Below, piece by piece: positions 42,141 to 53,434 of a DNA stretch of 64,000 bases. The first letter of the stretch is position 1; the number at the start of each line of letters is the position of its first letter. The position numbers and the translations under genes are program-made. Below the pieces are notes generated by a model. The model was not told where the DNA came from, ran no database searches, and was given only the letters and a program-made list of their open reading frames with translations. Where the stretch lies: assembly GCA_035468985.1 (NCBI GenBank), contig DATISF010000001.1:1-64000 (forward strand), in the 5' to 3' direction. The DNA is from DASVHS01 sp035468985. GTDB taxonomy: Bacteria; Acidobacteriota; Thermoanaerobaculia; Gp7-AA8.

Positions 42141-45136
42141 GCTCCGGAGCATTCATGAACGACCAAAGCAGACGTCAGCGCGGTTACTCCCTGGCCGAGG
42201 TGCTCGTGGCACTGGCCATCTTCGCGATTATCTTTCTCGCTGCTCTCACTGCATACGACCGGAGCAACCGTGTGTTCAGGACCGGCGTGGAGTCGTCGAA
42301 TATGCAGCAGAACACGCGCGTGGCGTTCGACAAGCTCGTCGGCGACCTGCGCATGGCCGGCTACGACTTCGACCGCGATGGCATTCCGACCGGTTCGACC
42401 GGCGGTCTCAACCAGTACCAACAGCCGGATGAACAGTTCGAGTACATCGGACCGGCGGCCATGACGATTCGCGGAAACTTCGACTACGAGACCGAGAATC
42501 AGCCGTGCACGGCGACCGTCACGGACAATTGCGACAACGGCCGGGAGGAGACGTACGAGTCGACGCAGTTCCCCGTGGTCACGACCGGCAACGACGAGAT
42601 CGTCACGTACGCTCTCGTGCCCGACAGCCAGGTCGCCCTTCCGGCGTGCAACCCGGCGACGAACTGCGTGCAGTTCTACGCCGACACTCACGTTCCGCGT
42701 AAGTCTTACCCCGACGTTCCGAACGGAGGGCTCGACGAAAACCTCGTCGAGATCACCGGAGTCGACCTGTGCACGGCCGGCTGCAACAACCCGCCCTACA
42801 CGCTCTATCGCTTCACGCTCGATCGCAGCCAGCAGAACTTCACGGGCGGCTTGAACGTGACCCGCACGCCCCTGGCATCGAACATCCGCAGCATCCAGTA
42901 CACGTATTACCAGGATGCGCAGGGAACCGATCCGCTGAAGGATCTCAACAACACGGTCGACGTGAGCACCGGCGCCGCGATCGCCGGCAAGGGGCAGTTC
43001 AAGGTGGCCAACCCGCTGGCGCTCGTCCCCGAGCGGGATGTCCGCAGCAAGATCAACTCCGTCCGCGTGACGTTGATCGGCATGAACGAATCGCGCGACG
43101 CCGCATACACCGACACCGCGGAGACGCTGACCGGCGGCCCGGGATTCTTCCAGCAGTACCGTAAGTACCGGCTGGAGACACTCGTCTCGCCGCGCAACAT
43201 CCAGAAGCGCGGCATGCGCGAGCAGGACACTTTCCCGCCGGGCGCTCCGACGAGCATCATCGTCTGCACCGGCGCCTGCGCCGGCGTGTACATGAGTTGG
43301 ACCGCCCCGGCCGTGAACGCCGTTCAGGGTGCGCCCGATCAGTACAAGGTCATCTACGACCTCGCCTCCGCACCAGGCTTCACCTGTGAGACGACGACCT
43401 ACACAAACACGTTCGGACACGTTTTCTACCAGCCGAGCATGTCGCCGAGCTGCAAGATCGATCCGACCCAGAGTTACAAGTTCGCCGTCGTCGCCCTCAA
43501 CAGCTATGGCAGCGCAACGTCAGGACAGGTCACCGCGCAGCCGCTGAACAGCACGAAGCAGAACGCTCCCACCCTGGTGTCGGCGACGAACAATCAGAAC
43601 GGCAAGGTCACGCTGACCTGGACCCGGCCCACTACCAATTTCTCGGGCTCCTACAGCTGCGGACCGCAGGCGCCACCCGCTGCCGAGCTTCAGGGCTATC
43701 TCGTCGAGCGAGAGTCGCCGACCGGCTCGGGCAACTGGGTTCAGCTGCTCCCCTCCGGCGGTCAGGTCACCACGACCTCGCCGTACGACACTGTGACCTG
43801 GACGGACACGACCGCGGCGAACTGCGTTCCGTATACCTACCGGCTCAGGGCGATCGAGGAGTGCCTCTTCCATTCGACCTGGAACGCCGGCGGCGTAGCC
43901 ACCCTCGGCCGCAGCCCGCAGTCCAACGAGGTGGCCGGCTTGGCCACGACAACTCTCGCGCCGGCGGCGCCGAGCAACCTCATCGTCGATCAGGACCCGA
44001 CCAACTCGCCGTGCGTCGGCCTGATCTGCAACGTCCACATGCATTTCCCGCCGGTCAACACCGACGTGGCCATGCCGACGGGAAACCCGATCACGATCAC
44101 GAAATACACCGTCCTTCGACGGCAGGTTGGCGTCACCGGATTCTTACCCGTTCCGGGCCCGGTTCCAACGCTGACGAACCCGCCGGTCAACGCCATAGGT
44201 GAGATCGAGTTCATCGACAACAACGTCGATACGAGTGCGGGCCAGCTCTACGAGTACGAGATCGTCGCGCACAGCGATTGCCCGACACCGTTCGGCACCG
44301 ACTCGGCTCCTTCGACGCCGCGGCCGTACCCGTGCTCATTCCCGGTGGGGGTCGTCGGCTCGCCATTGATTCAGGTCAGCGCCTTCGATGGCGACGGCTC
44401 GCAGGCGAACCCGTACAAGATCGCCACCGGCACGAACGCCGTCGCGGTCATCAACGTCACGAGCCCGGCGGCGATCTCGCGCGTCGTCGGCCGCGGCTAC
44501 ATCGGCACGACCTTGAAGTGGGGGCCGGCGCAGTGCCCGGTCCTACCCTGCTCGTCGCCCAATCCACCGTTCGCCTTCGGCTGGGCGCTGGCCGCGAACG
44601 CGACCGAACGTCTCGACGTCGCGGTCGTCGAGACCGGCGGCTGCGTCGAGCAGTCAACCGCCTACTTCGAGGACGAGCCGCAGAACTGCTGCCTGCTGCC
44701 GACCTCGTTCGACCCGACGGTCATCAGCTTCTCGTCGGGCAACAACTTCGTCGATTTCGTTCTCAAGAACGTCTGCGGTCAGCCGCTGACCATCACGGGG
44801 CTGACCTTCACCTGGAGCGCCGCGAACACTCCGGGTGGCACCAAGGCCGACGCGATCTGGTTCCAGACCACCAGCGGTGGATGCGCGCAAACCGGCCTGG
44901 GTCCCAACTGCGCCGCGTTCAACTTTGGCGGCAGCGGCGTAGGCGCCGGCACGTACACGCTCCTCCCGGCGAACATTCCGGGCAATACGGCCACCGTGGG
45001 TGCCGGAGCGACGACGACCAAGATTCGCGTGCACTTCAGCAAGTCGCTCACGAACCCGATTCAGCCCGTGACGAGCTTCAGCGTGAACTACACCGACGCG
45101 AACAACCCGGGTGGCACTTTGTGCCCTCTGCATTAA
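42137..45136 (+). CDS. Giant PilW-like minor prepilin with fibronectin-type III repeats
   Basis: A 999-residue protein with leader RQRG|YSLAEVLVALAIFAII. A PilW-like globular part (DKLVGDLRMAGYDFDRDGIP; CNPATNCVQFYADT) occupies about 300 residues. Then FN3-like modules follow (SWTAPAVNAVQGAPDQYKVI; LTWTRPTTNFSGSYSC), many with cysteine pairs, and a Thr/Gly-rich end. Ordinary PilW proteins are about 350 residues; the extension suggests an adhesive tip subunit. ATG 42137 overlaps the previous stop; ATG 42155, with CGGAG upstream, is nearly as likely. Confidence 0.85.
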   Translation: MSSGAFMNDQSRRQRGYSLAEVLVALAIFAIIFLAALTAYDRSNRVFRTGVESSNMQQNTRVAFDKLVGDLRMAGYDFDRDGIPTGSTGGLNQYQQPDEQFEYIGPAAMTIRGNFDYETENQPCTATVTDNCDNGREETYESTQFPVVTTGNDEIVTYALVPDSQVALPACNPATNCVQFYADTHVPRKSYPDVPNGGLDENLVEITGVDLCTAGCNNPPYTLYRFTLDRSQQNFTGGLNVTRTPLASNIRSIQYTYYQDAQGTDPLKDLNNTVDVSTGAAIAGKGQFKVANPLALVPERDVRSKINSVRVTLIGMNESRDAAYTDTAETLTGGPGFFQQYRKYRLETLVSPRNIQKRGMREQDTFPPGAPTSIIVCTGACAGVYMSWTAPAVNAVQGAPDQYKVIYDLASAPGFTCETTTYTNTFGHVFYQPSMSPSCKIDPTQSYKFAVVALNSYGSATSGQVTAQPLNSTKQNAPTLVSATNNQNGKVTLTWTRPTTNFSGSYSCGPQAPPAAELQGYLVERESPTGSGNWVQLLPSGGQVTTTSPYDTVTWTDTTAANCVPYTYRLRAIEECLFHSTWNAGGVATLGRSPQSNEVAGLATTTLAPAAPSNLIVDQDPTNSPCVGLICNVHMHFPPVNTDVAMPTGNPITITKYTVLRRQVGVTGFLPVPGPVPTLTNPPVNAIGEIEFIDNNVDTSAGQLYEYEIVAHSDCPTPFGTDSAPSTPRPYPCSFPVGVVGSPLIQVSAFDGDGSQANPYKIATGTNAVAVINVTSPAAISRVVGRGYIGTTLKWGPAQCPVLPCSSPNPPFAFGWALAANATERLDVAVVETGGCVEQSTAYFEDEPQNCCLLPTSFDPTVISFSSGNNFVDFVLKNVCGQPLTITGLTFTWSAANTPGGTKADAIWFQTTSGGCAQTGLGPNCAAFNFGGSGVGAGTYTLLPANIPGNTATVGAGATTTKIRVHFSKSLTNPIQPVTSFSVNYTDANNPGGTLCPLH

Positions 45137-45146
45137 AGGATGGACC

Positions 45147-47579
45147 ATGAGACAACACGGCCCTCGTAGAAAACGCCTTCATCGCAGACAGCGCGGCTCG
45201 GCGCTGCTCGTGACCCTGATGGTCATGGTCGGCCTGTCGCTGCTCGGCCTCGGTTTCGTGGCGATCTCGGAGACCGAAAGCACGATCTCGGTGAACGAGC
45301 GCAACTATGCCCAGACCCTCTCGGTCGCCGAAGCAGGCGCGCGGATGGTTGTCGAGTGGTTCCAGGATCCGGCGTGGGCGGAGGCCCGCGGTCTGTTGCC
45401 GGCGAATACCAACGCGATCAAGACGCTGCGCGTCATGACGGCCGGCCCGCTGGCCGGCTACAGCGGTCGGTACAAGTCCGATACGTCGACCGCCGCTCCG
45501 GTCGGCCGGCTGTTCGACAAGCCGTTCAAGCCGAAGGCACAGGACCGCTTCTATGGCGACGAGAATCACCCCGACGTCATCATCGACAGCACGACCGCGG
45601 CCGCGTTCCTGACCACGTTCAATACCAATCTCCTGCAGGACACGACGAATGGTCAGGTGACCGAAATCCGCCTCTATGCCCCGCCGATCTTGAGCGGCTC
45701 GCTCAACGCCGGCGGCTTCTGGGAGAGCGGTACGCGCTACGGCCTCTGTACCATCCGCGTGACGGCGAAGAAATTCACGGGCAACACGGCCGTCTCCGAG
45801 CGTACGGTCAAGATCGTGATCTCCGAGTGGCCGTTCCCAGGACCGCAGGGCCCCGTCCAGTCGAACGCCAACATTTCGACCGGCGGCAACTTCGGTGTGC
45901 ACTGGGGAAAGATGACTTCCGACAAGCAGATGGAAATCAAACGTCCGCTGGTCGGACTCCCGTGGAACGATCCGTGGGATCGCATCCATTACGAGCACGG
46001 TTACTACGCCGGCTGCGCCACTCAGGCCAACTGCGCAGCGTCCTCGTTCGCTGCAACCGCCGGACCGGGATTCGACAGCTACGGCAACCCGAACACTGGC
46101 GGTGACTGGTGCGACGGCTACGACTGGCTCTACAAGCTCGAGGATGTCCAGTTCGAGGATCCGTGGTACGAGGCGCGTGCCAAGACCCAGATCACGAATG
46201 CGATCGTCGCCGGCATCCCCGACCCGCAGCCGTACAAGTTCAACGACATCAACGCCGACGTCACCGCGAACGGCCCGGGCACGTTCACCGGCTTCTCCAA
46301 CTGGTTCCAGAACCAGAACATCGACGACTCGCCGACGACCTGCGGCGCGCGCGACCACAAGCTCGTCATCTTCCCGAAGATCGACTACAACTTCTGGAAG
46401 AACCTGTCGCAAAGCGCATCCAGCACCGTGTCCGGCGTGCATTACCTCCGCTGGGTATCGGGTGAGGACTACACGGACGGCATCACCACGAAGAAGTTCG
46501 CGCAGTGGGTGAACACCGCCCGTGCCGCGGCTCCGGCGAAGTCAGGCTTCTACTTCTTCGACACGAGGAACGGACTCGACCCGCAGGGCGCCGCCCCTCC
46601 GGGAGTTCTGGCCGACCCGGTCACGGTCAACTCGTCCGACGACGGCCCCACGTTCAAGATGGAGGGCTTCTTCTATCTGAACGTGTCGGTCTTCGGCACG
46701 ACCGGCGTTGGCGGGCCGGTGTCGTATGACAACTTCCCCGGAGAGCCGTTCCGCGACATCGGTTATCGGAAAGTCTGCGACGCGGCATCCAATTGCCTCC
46801 TCCCTCTCGGCGCGGGCCCCTGGGCATACGATTCCGGTCCGGCCGCCGGTGCAAACGACGGAGAGTTCTCTTACCAGGATCTGAACGGAAATGGCGTCTG
46901 CGATATCTTCCTAGCGCAGCGTACCGTGACATTCCCGACGACCGTGCCGGGACCGCGGACGATCACCGAATGGTTCCCGGTGCCCTGGTACCCCGGCTGC
47001 ACGCCTGGCTTCAACGGAGCTGTTCCAGCGGCCAACGGCTGCAGTGAGCCACATGAGCCATTTCTCAACCTGGTGTACCCGTCGGGCGGCGGCGTGCCCG
47101 AGATCGCACAATCCTGCTGCAGCGGCGGCGGCGCCCCGAGCCTGCTGACCCCGAAGTGGGAAGATCCCGCCGCGCCGACGAAAGAGGCGAAGACCAAGGA
47201 CGCGTCCGGCAACCCGGTCGCCTGCAACGCGGCGCTGCTGATTGCGCCCACGCTCTGCACCCCGTCGTCGGGGCTGGCGTGCACCAACATCCCCGACCCG
47301 ATCTGCACGAGCAACGCCTACGACCGCGACGGCCCGCTGCAGGAGAGCTTCGGCTCGCCGAGCTCGCGGCCGATCATGGACGGCGTGCTCTACAACGAAG
47401 GCGACTACGACACCCAAGGTAACGCCGGCTATTTCGGCTCGATCCTGATCAACGGGAACATCATCGGAACCGGCAGCCCCGAAGTCTGGTTCGACGAGTT
47501 CCTGATCAAGGGCGGATGGCAGGACAAGTTCAAGGATCTGCCGCGCGTCTACATTACCTCGCACGAAACCGATCAATAA
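45147..47579 (+). CDS. Giant PilX-like minor prepilin
   Basis: An 810-residue protein. The N-terminus RQRGSALLVTLMVMVGLSLL and then FVAISETESTISVNERNYAQTL is the PilX N-terminal motif, where Ser follows the Gly cleavage point. Typical PilX is about 200 residues. The remaining 700 residues are Asn/Gly/Pro-rich with cysteines (CCSGGG, CNAAL, CTNIPDPIC), and may have replaced the PilY1 adhesin, of which there is no gene in the locus. ATG 45147 has AAAGGA upstream; a longer reading from 45111 has no leader. Confidence 0.82.
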   Translation: MRQHGPRRKRLHRRQRGSALLVTLMVMVGLSLLGLGFVAISETESTISVNERNYAQTLSVAEAGARMVVEWFQDPAWAEARGLLPANTNAIKTLRVMTAGPLAGYSGRYKSDTSTAAPVGRLFDKPFKPKAQDRFYGDENHPDVIIDSTTAAAFLTTFNTNLLQDTTNGQVTEIRLYAPPILSGSLNAGGFWESGTRYGLCTIRVTAKKFTGNTAVSERTVKIVISEWPFPGPQGPVQSNANISTGGNFGVHWGKMTSDKQMEIKRPLVGLPWNDPWDRIHYEHGYYAGCATQANCAASSFAATAGPGFDSYGNPNTGGDWCDGYDWLYKLEDVQFEDPWYEARAKTQITNAIVAGIPDPQPYKFNDINADVTANGPGTFTGFSNWFQNQNIDDSPTTCGARDHKLVIFPKIDYNFWKNLSQSASSTVSGVHYLRWVSGEDYTDGITTKKFAQWVNTARAAAPAKSGFYFFDTRNGLDPQGAAPPGVLADPVTVNSSDDGPTFKMEGFFYLNVSVFGTTGVGGPVSYDNFPGEPFRDIGYRKVCDAASNCLLPLGAGPWAYDSGPAAGANDGEFSYQDLNGNGVCDIFLAQRTVTFPTTVPGPRTITEWFPVPWYPGCTPGFNGAVPAANGCSEPHEPFLNLVYPSGGGVPEIAQSCCSGGGAPSLLTPKWEDPAAPTKEAKTKDASGNPVACNAALLIAPTLCTPSSGLACTNIPDPICTSNAYDRDGPLQESFGSPSSRPIMDGVLYNEGDYDTQGNAGYFGSILINGNIIGTGSPEVWFDEFLIKGGWQDKFKDLPRVYITSHETDQ

Positions 47580-47589
47580 CCTTCCCGAT

Positions 47590-47625
47590 GGAGCGCCGGC
47601 CTTAGCCGGCTGAAGCCGGCGCTCC
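47590..47625. terminator. Palindrome after the minor pilin genes, possible terminator
   Basis: GGAGCGCCGGC (47590-47600) and GCCGGCGCTCC (47615-47625) are perfect reverse complements. Starting 11 bp after the PilX-like stop, they could end transcription, but no T-run follows. The core is similar to the repeats at 12244 and 29461, so it is a member of that repeat family whatever its function. Confidence 0.5.
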
Positions 47626-47734
47626 GTGCGGAATCCTTCGCACCCTCAGACGGTTACGAGAGAGCCCTCTCTCTGCCGCACCTGTCGGAACATTTCCCCT
47701 GCTGGGTCGTCAGAAGGTCGAGGCCCAAGCGGAA

Positions 47735-48936
47735 ATGCCGGAATTTATCGTTCGAGTCGGAACGCCTGAAGGCGAGGTCGCCGAGCGCCACATCCAGGCG
47801 CCCACCGCCCGCGCCGCGCAGGAAGAGATGCGCCGGCAGGGCATGTATGTGTTCGAGGCCAAGCGCGGGACGTTCACCCTGCGCGAGCTGCTGCCGCTCC
47901 GCAGAGCGGTGTCCACCGAGCGTTTCCTCCTCTTCAATCAGGAGTTGCTGGCTCTGGTCAAGGCCGGTCTCCCCATCCTGCAATCGTTCGACATCATGCT
48001 CGAGCGGCAGAAGGATCCCCGGTTTCGCGAGATCCTGGCGGACATCCGCGAGAAACTGAAGTCGGGCGTCTCGCTCTCCGACGCCTTTGCCTCGTACGGC
48101 GACATCTTTCCGCCGATCTACTCGACTTCGCTCCGCGCGGGCGAGCGCTCCGGCGACCTCGAAGGCGTTCTGCGCCGCTTCCTCCGCTATCAGAAGATGA
48201 TCGTGAACCTCCGGAAGCGGGTCATCGCCGCACTCATCTATCCCGTCATTCTCATCCTCCTCTCGTCGGCGATGGTGTTCATCATGCTGACGGTCGTCAT
48301 CCCGAAGTTCACGGAGTTCTTCGCCGGGTTCGACGCGCAATTGCCGGCGTTCACGAGGCTGATGATCTCGATCGCACTGTTCCTCCGGTCGAACATCATC
48401 GTCGTTCTGGGATCGATGATCGTGGGCGGCTACCTGTTCCGGAAGTGGATCTCGACAGCGGGGCGGATGATGTGGGACTGGTTCAAGCTGCGTATCCCGC
48501 TGGTGGGGGGCATCTTTCATCGATTCGCCGTCCTTCAGTTCACGCAATCCCTCGGGACGCTGCTCTCGGGCGGAACGCCGATGGTTCCCGCGCTCGAGAT
48601 CGCTTCCCAGTCGATTACGAACCAGGCGGTCTCGACCAAGGTGTTCGGCATCATTCAGAACGTCCGCGAGGGAGAGCCGTTGTGGCGCTCGCTGGAAACG
48701 ACCGGGGTGGTCGGCGACCTGGCCGTCGAGATGATCAAGGTCGGCGAGTCGACCGGCGCGCTGACGGAAATGCTCGGAAATGTGAGCGAGTTCTACGATG
48801 AGGAGATCGAAGCCAGGCTGGCCCGGATGGTCGCGGCCATCGAGCCGCTCATCCTCGTATTCATGGGTCTCGTCATCGCGGTCCTTCTCTACGCGTTCTA
48901 TCTACCGTTGTTCCAGCTTTCGTCCGTCGGGCAACA

Positions 48937-48940
<4 letters not shown>
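47735..48940 (+). CDS. pilC: Pilus assembly inner-membrane platform protein PilC/GspF
   Basis: A 401-residue protein with two T2SSF domains, each ending in hydrophobic segments (VIAALIYPVILILLSSAMVF; MVAAIEPLILVFMGLVIAVL), and repeated motif LRAGERSGDLEGVL/MIKVGESTGALTEML. It forms the platform that couples the ATPase to the growing pilus. It overlaps the ATPase gene by 4 bp. Confidence 0.94.
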
Positions 48941-50570
<1,630 letters not shown>

Positions 50571-50571
<1 letters not shown>

Positions 50572-51467
50572 TGGCACGTTCCTATCCACCTGATGTCCTC
50601 GTCGTCGACAACGACGGCCTGCTTCACGCGCGCGTGTCGCGCGGTCGCAGGAATCCCCAGATCACGCACGCGAAAACGTATGCGCTGAAGGAAGGCGTCT
50701 TCACCAACGCCGTCGTCACGCCGGAACTGGCCGACGAGAGCGCGTTCGCCGAGCTGCTCCGGCGTATCCGGCTGGAATCGGGCAACTTCGAGCGGGTGTC
50801 GCTCCTCCTGCCCGACGCCTGGTTCCGAATCAACCTGATCGATCTTCCAACGCTTTCCGACCGGCGCGACGAGGCCCTGCACGCGATCCGCTGGAGTCTC
50901 AAGCGCACGTTGCCAATCCCGGCCGAGTCCCTTCGCGTGTCGTGGGAAGTCCTCGACAAGTCCGCCACCGGCCTCAAGCTGCTGGTGATCAGCGCCGTGG
51001 AGAAGACCCTGGCCGCGATCGAGCGCGTCTTCACCGCCGCCGGAATCGAGATCGTGCTCATCGAGCCGGTCGGGCTGAATATCTGGAATGCAATTACTAT
51101 AAGAGAAAATGCGACATCAAATGATCGCCTTTTCGTTTACGTGCGGGACACCGACTTTACGGCGGCCGTCTTCCGCGGATCGCAGCCGCTGTTCATCCGC
51201 TCGCGGAATCTGAGCGGCGAACGGTCGCTGCAGCAGGAGATCCGGCTCTCGGCGAATTACCTCCGGGAGACGCTGCAAATGTCTTCGCTCGAGCGCGCGT
51301 ATGTTGCCGGAAGAGACGAAGGAGGCCAGGTGCAGGCTGCGCTGGCCGAGGAGTTCAAGGCGCCCGTGGTGCCGGTGGAGTTGCGGCAGTTCGTCGATCA
51401 GGCGCCGTCCCATCTTCCGGATCTGGACGCGGAACTGACGGCCTGCACGGGAGTGTTCACCGGTTGA
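50571..51467 (+). CDS. pilM: Pilus assembly protein PilM-like (GspL cytoplasmic type)
   Basis: A 298-residue actin-fold-like protein without transmembrane helices. Visible: the N-terminal strand YPPDVLVVDNDGLLHARVSR, VSLLLPDAWFRINLIDLP, and SAVEKTLAAIERVFTAAGIE, which is usual in PilM/GspL. It joins PilN and PilO as the alignment complex. Its ATG overlaps the pilB stop by one base, and its stop overlaps the pilN start by 4 bp. Confidence 0.85.
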
Positions 51468-52042
51468 AACCGATCCATCTCAATCTTGCCGCGCGTCCCT
51501 ATCGCGATTACCGGCCGGTTTACGCGGTGGTGGTGGTGGCGTCGCTGCTCATCGCCTTTCTGATGTTGAACAACATCGACACGTACTACCGCTACGTGCG
51601 CGACACGAAGAACCAGCGCAACGAAATCGCCGCGCTCGACGCCCAGATCCGCCAGGAGAAGAGCCGCACCGAAGTCGCCAATCACCAGATCGGCACGATG
51701 GATCTCGTGGCCCTCTCCAAACAATCGAAGTTCGTGAACGTGCAGCTCGCTGAGCGCGCGTTCTCCTGGAGTGAGCTGCTGGACCGGCTCGAGGCCGTGC
51801 TTCCGAGCAACGTCCGCATCACCAACGTCGCGCCGCAGTTCGCCGACAATGGCCTCGTCCATCTGACCCTGGCCTGCGAAGGGAAGACGTCCGACTCGAT
51901 GCTGGCGACGATCACGCGCCTTCAGAGGGATTCCCACTTCGCCAGTCCCTTCCCTACCGGGCAGAATGTGATCGCCGGCGGATACCGGTTCGTCATCGGC
52001 GTCGATTACAGACCGACGATCGCGCGGGTCGTGAGCAAATGA
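51464..52042 (+). CDS. pilN: Pilus assembly protein PilN
   Basis: A 192-residue inner-membrane protein. Its N-terminal IHLNLAARPYRDYRP corresponds to the PilM-binding INLLPxR motif of PilN, followed by one helix (VYAVVVVASLLIAFLML), a coiled coil and a ferredoxin-like periplasmic domain. TTG 51464 (overlap TTGA) is the start; there is no ATG nearby. Confidence 0.87.
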   Translation: MKPIHLNLAARPYRDYRPVYAVVVVASLLIAFLMLNNIDTYYRYVRDTKNQRNEIAALDAQIRQEKSRTEVANHQIGTMDLVALSKQSKFVNVQLAERAFSWSELLDRLEAVLPSNVRITNVAPQFADNGLVHLTLACEGKTSDSMLATITRLQRDSHFASPFPTGQNVIAGGYRFVIGVDYRPTIARVVSK

Positions 52043-52057
52043 TCTGCAGCCCCCTCA

Positions 52058-52086
52058 CCAGATCCTTCGCTGCGCTCAGGATGACG
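52058..52086. repeat. Short palindromic repeat between pilN and pilO
   Basis: AGATCCTTCGCTGCGCTCAGGATGACGAG is one half unit of the CGTCATCCTGAG family, with inner palindrome CGCTGCGC. It is the only interruption of the otherwise overlapping pilM-pilP genes. Confidence 0.7.
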
Positions 52087-52103
52087 AGAGCGGCGGTGAA
52101 CCC

Positions 52104-52694
52104 ATGATCTGGCGCGAAAAACGCGTTCTGCTGATCGTCCTCGCCGTCCTCCTGGCCGCGAACACGATCTTCTTCTTCACCTATCGCGTGCAGTACGAGA
52201 ATCGCCTCCGCGAGCTCGACTCGCGCCTCGATCAGGCAAAGGGGCGACTCGATCAGGCGCGTCGCACGCGCGTCGCGGCCGAACAGCAGCTCGCTGCATA
52301 TCGCAAGGTGGAGAAGGATCTCCGGCAGATCTACGAAATCGAGTGGTCGACGGAGAATCAGCGCCTGACCTCATTCCTCGGCGAGGTCATGCGTCTGGGA
52401 ACGGTCAGTCAGCTCGTTCCGCGCTCGTATTCATTTAGCGGTTCCGCTCCAAAAGGACCGAAAATCCCCGGAGCGAATGCCATCGAGGTCGGCGTCAATT
52501 TCCCGGTGGAAGGGACGTATCAGCAGATCCGGCGTCTCATCAATCTGTTGGAGCTCTCGGATCAGTTCGTGATCATCGATCAGGTCAGCCTCTCGTCGGG
52601 GCAGGGCGAGAACCTGAATATGACCATTCGCGTGAAGACGTTGTTCCGTGACACCGCGGCGCCCGCGCCGCGGACGTCGAATCAAGAGTTGTGA
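52104..52694 (+). CDS. pilO: Pilus assembly protein PilO
   Basis: A 196-residue protein with one N-terminal helix (VLLIVLAVLLAANTIFFFTY), a heptad coiled coil (LRELDSRLDQAKGRLDQARR) and a ferredoxin-like periplasmic domain (EVGVNFPVEGTYQQIRRLIN). The pattern and position between pilN and pilP identify it. Its stop overlaps the pilP-like start. Confidence 0.87.
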   Translation: MIWREKRVLLIVLAVLLAANTIFFFTYRVQYENRLRELDSRLDQAKGRLDQARRTRVAAEQQLAAYRKVEKDLRQIYEIEWSTENQRLTSFLGEVMRLGTVSQLVPRSYSFSGSAPKGPKIPGANAIEVGVNFPVEGTYQQIRRLINLLELSDQFVIIDQVSLSSGQGENLNMTIRVKTLFRDTAAPAPRTSNQEL

Positions 52695-53383
52695 TGGATT
52701 GGATGAGCTGGAAAACCTGGACCATCGCGGCCGTCCTGATCATCGTGGTTTTCGCGATTTATCTGTGGGCGGCGCCGCAAACGGCTCCGTCGCTACAGCC
52801 CAAGCGCGGCAACGACGAGGCGGATCTCGCAGTGTCGGGACAGGACACGGCCCGTCCCGCGGCTCGTTCCGTCACGCCGGTCCGCACGCCGGGAGTGGAG
52901 CGGGTGCACATGGAGTGGCTCGACGCGCCGAGCGGCAGTTACGCGAGCCGGCGCAACCTGTTCGCCTTCCCCCCGCCCCCGCCGCCCCCCGTCCCCAAGC
53001 CGCCGCCCCCACCCCCCGACCGGGACAAGGACGGCATTCCCGATTTTCGGGACAACTGCCCCGACAAATACAACCCGGACCAGACCGACATCGACCACAA
53101 CGGCATCGGCGCGGCTTGTCAGGGCACGCCGGAGATCGCGCCTCCGCCGCCTCCGCCTCCGCCGCCGGTTCCACCTCCGTTCAACTACAAGTACATCGGA
53201 ACCTTCGGCAGCCCATCGAATCCGATCGCCACGTTCAACGGCAACGGCGAGATCATCAACGCGCGCGTCGGCGACGTGATCGAAGGGAAGTTCGTGCTGC
53301 GCAGCATCGGCATCGAGTCCGTCGAGATCGGATTCATCGGTTTTCCGCCGGACAGGACACAACGCGTCCCGATCGGCCAATAG
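52694..53383 (+). CDS. PilP/GspC-like protein with thrombospondin type 3 calcium-binding insert
   Basis: A 229-residue protein from ATG 52694 (GTG 52691 possible): one helix (WTIAAVLIIVVFAIYLWAA), a linker with two polyproline runs, and a C-terminal PilP/GspC-like domain (NYKYIGTFGSPSNPIATFNG ... VGDVIEGKFVLRSIGIESVE). Between the polyproline runs sits DRDKDGIPDFRDNCPDKYNP and DQTDIDHNGIGAAC, a complete thrombospondin type 3 repeat with Asp-rich calcium sites and a Cys pair. It links the PilN/PilO ring to the secretin; calcium binding here is not known in ordinary PilP. Confidence 0.8.
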   Translation: MDWMSWKTWTIAAVLIIVVFAIYLWAAPQTAPSLQPKRGNDEADLAVSGQDTARPAARSVTPVRTPGVERVHMEWLDAPSGSYASRRNLFAFPPPPPPPVPKPPPPPPDRDKDGIPDFRDNCPDKYNPDQTDIDHNGIGAACQGTPEIAPPPPPPPPPVPPPFNYKYIGTFGSPSNPIATFNGNGEIINARVGDVIEGKFVLRSIGIESVEIGFIGFPPDRTQRVPIGQ

Positions 53384-53434
53384 GTGACATTTCGTACCGT
53401 GGTGCGTCACACAACAGGAGTCAAGGCAAAGACG

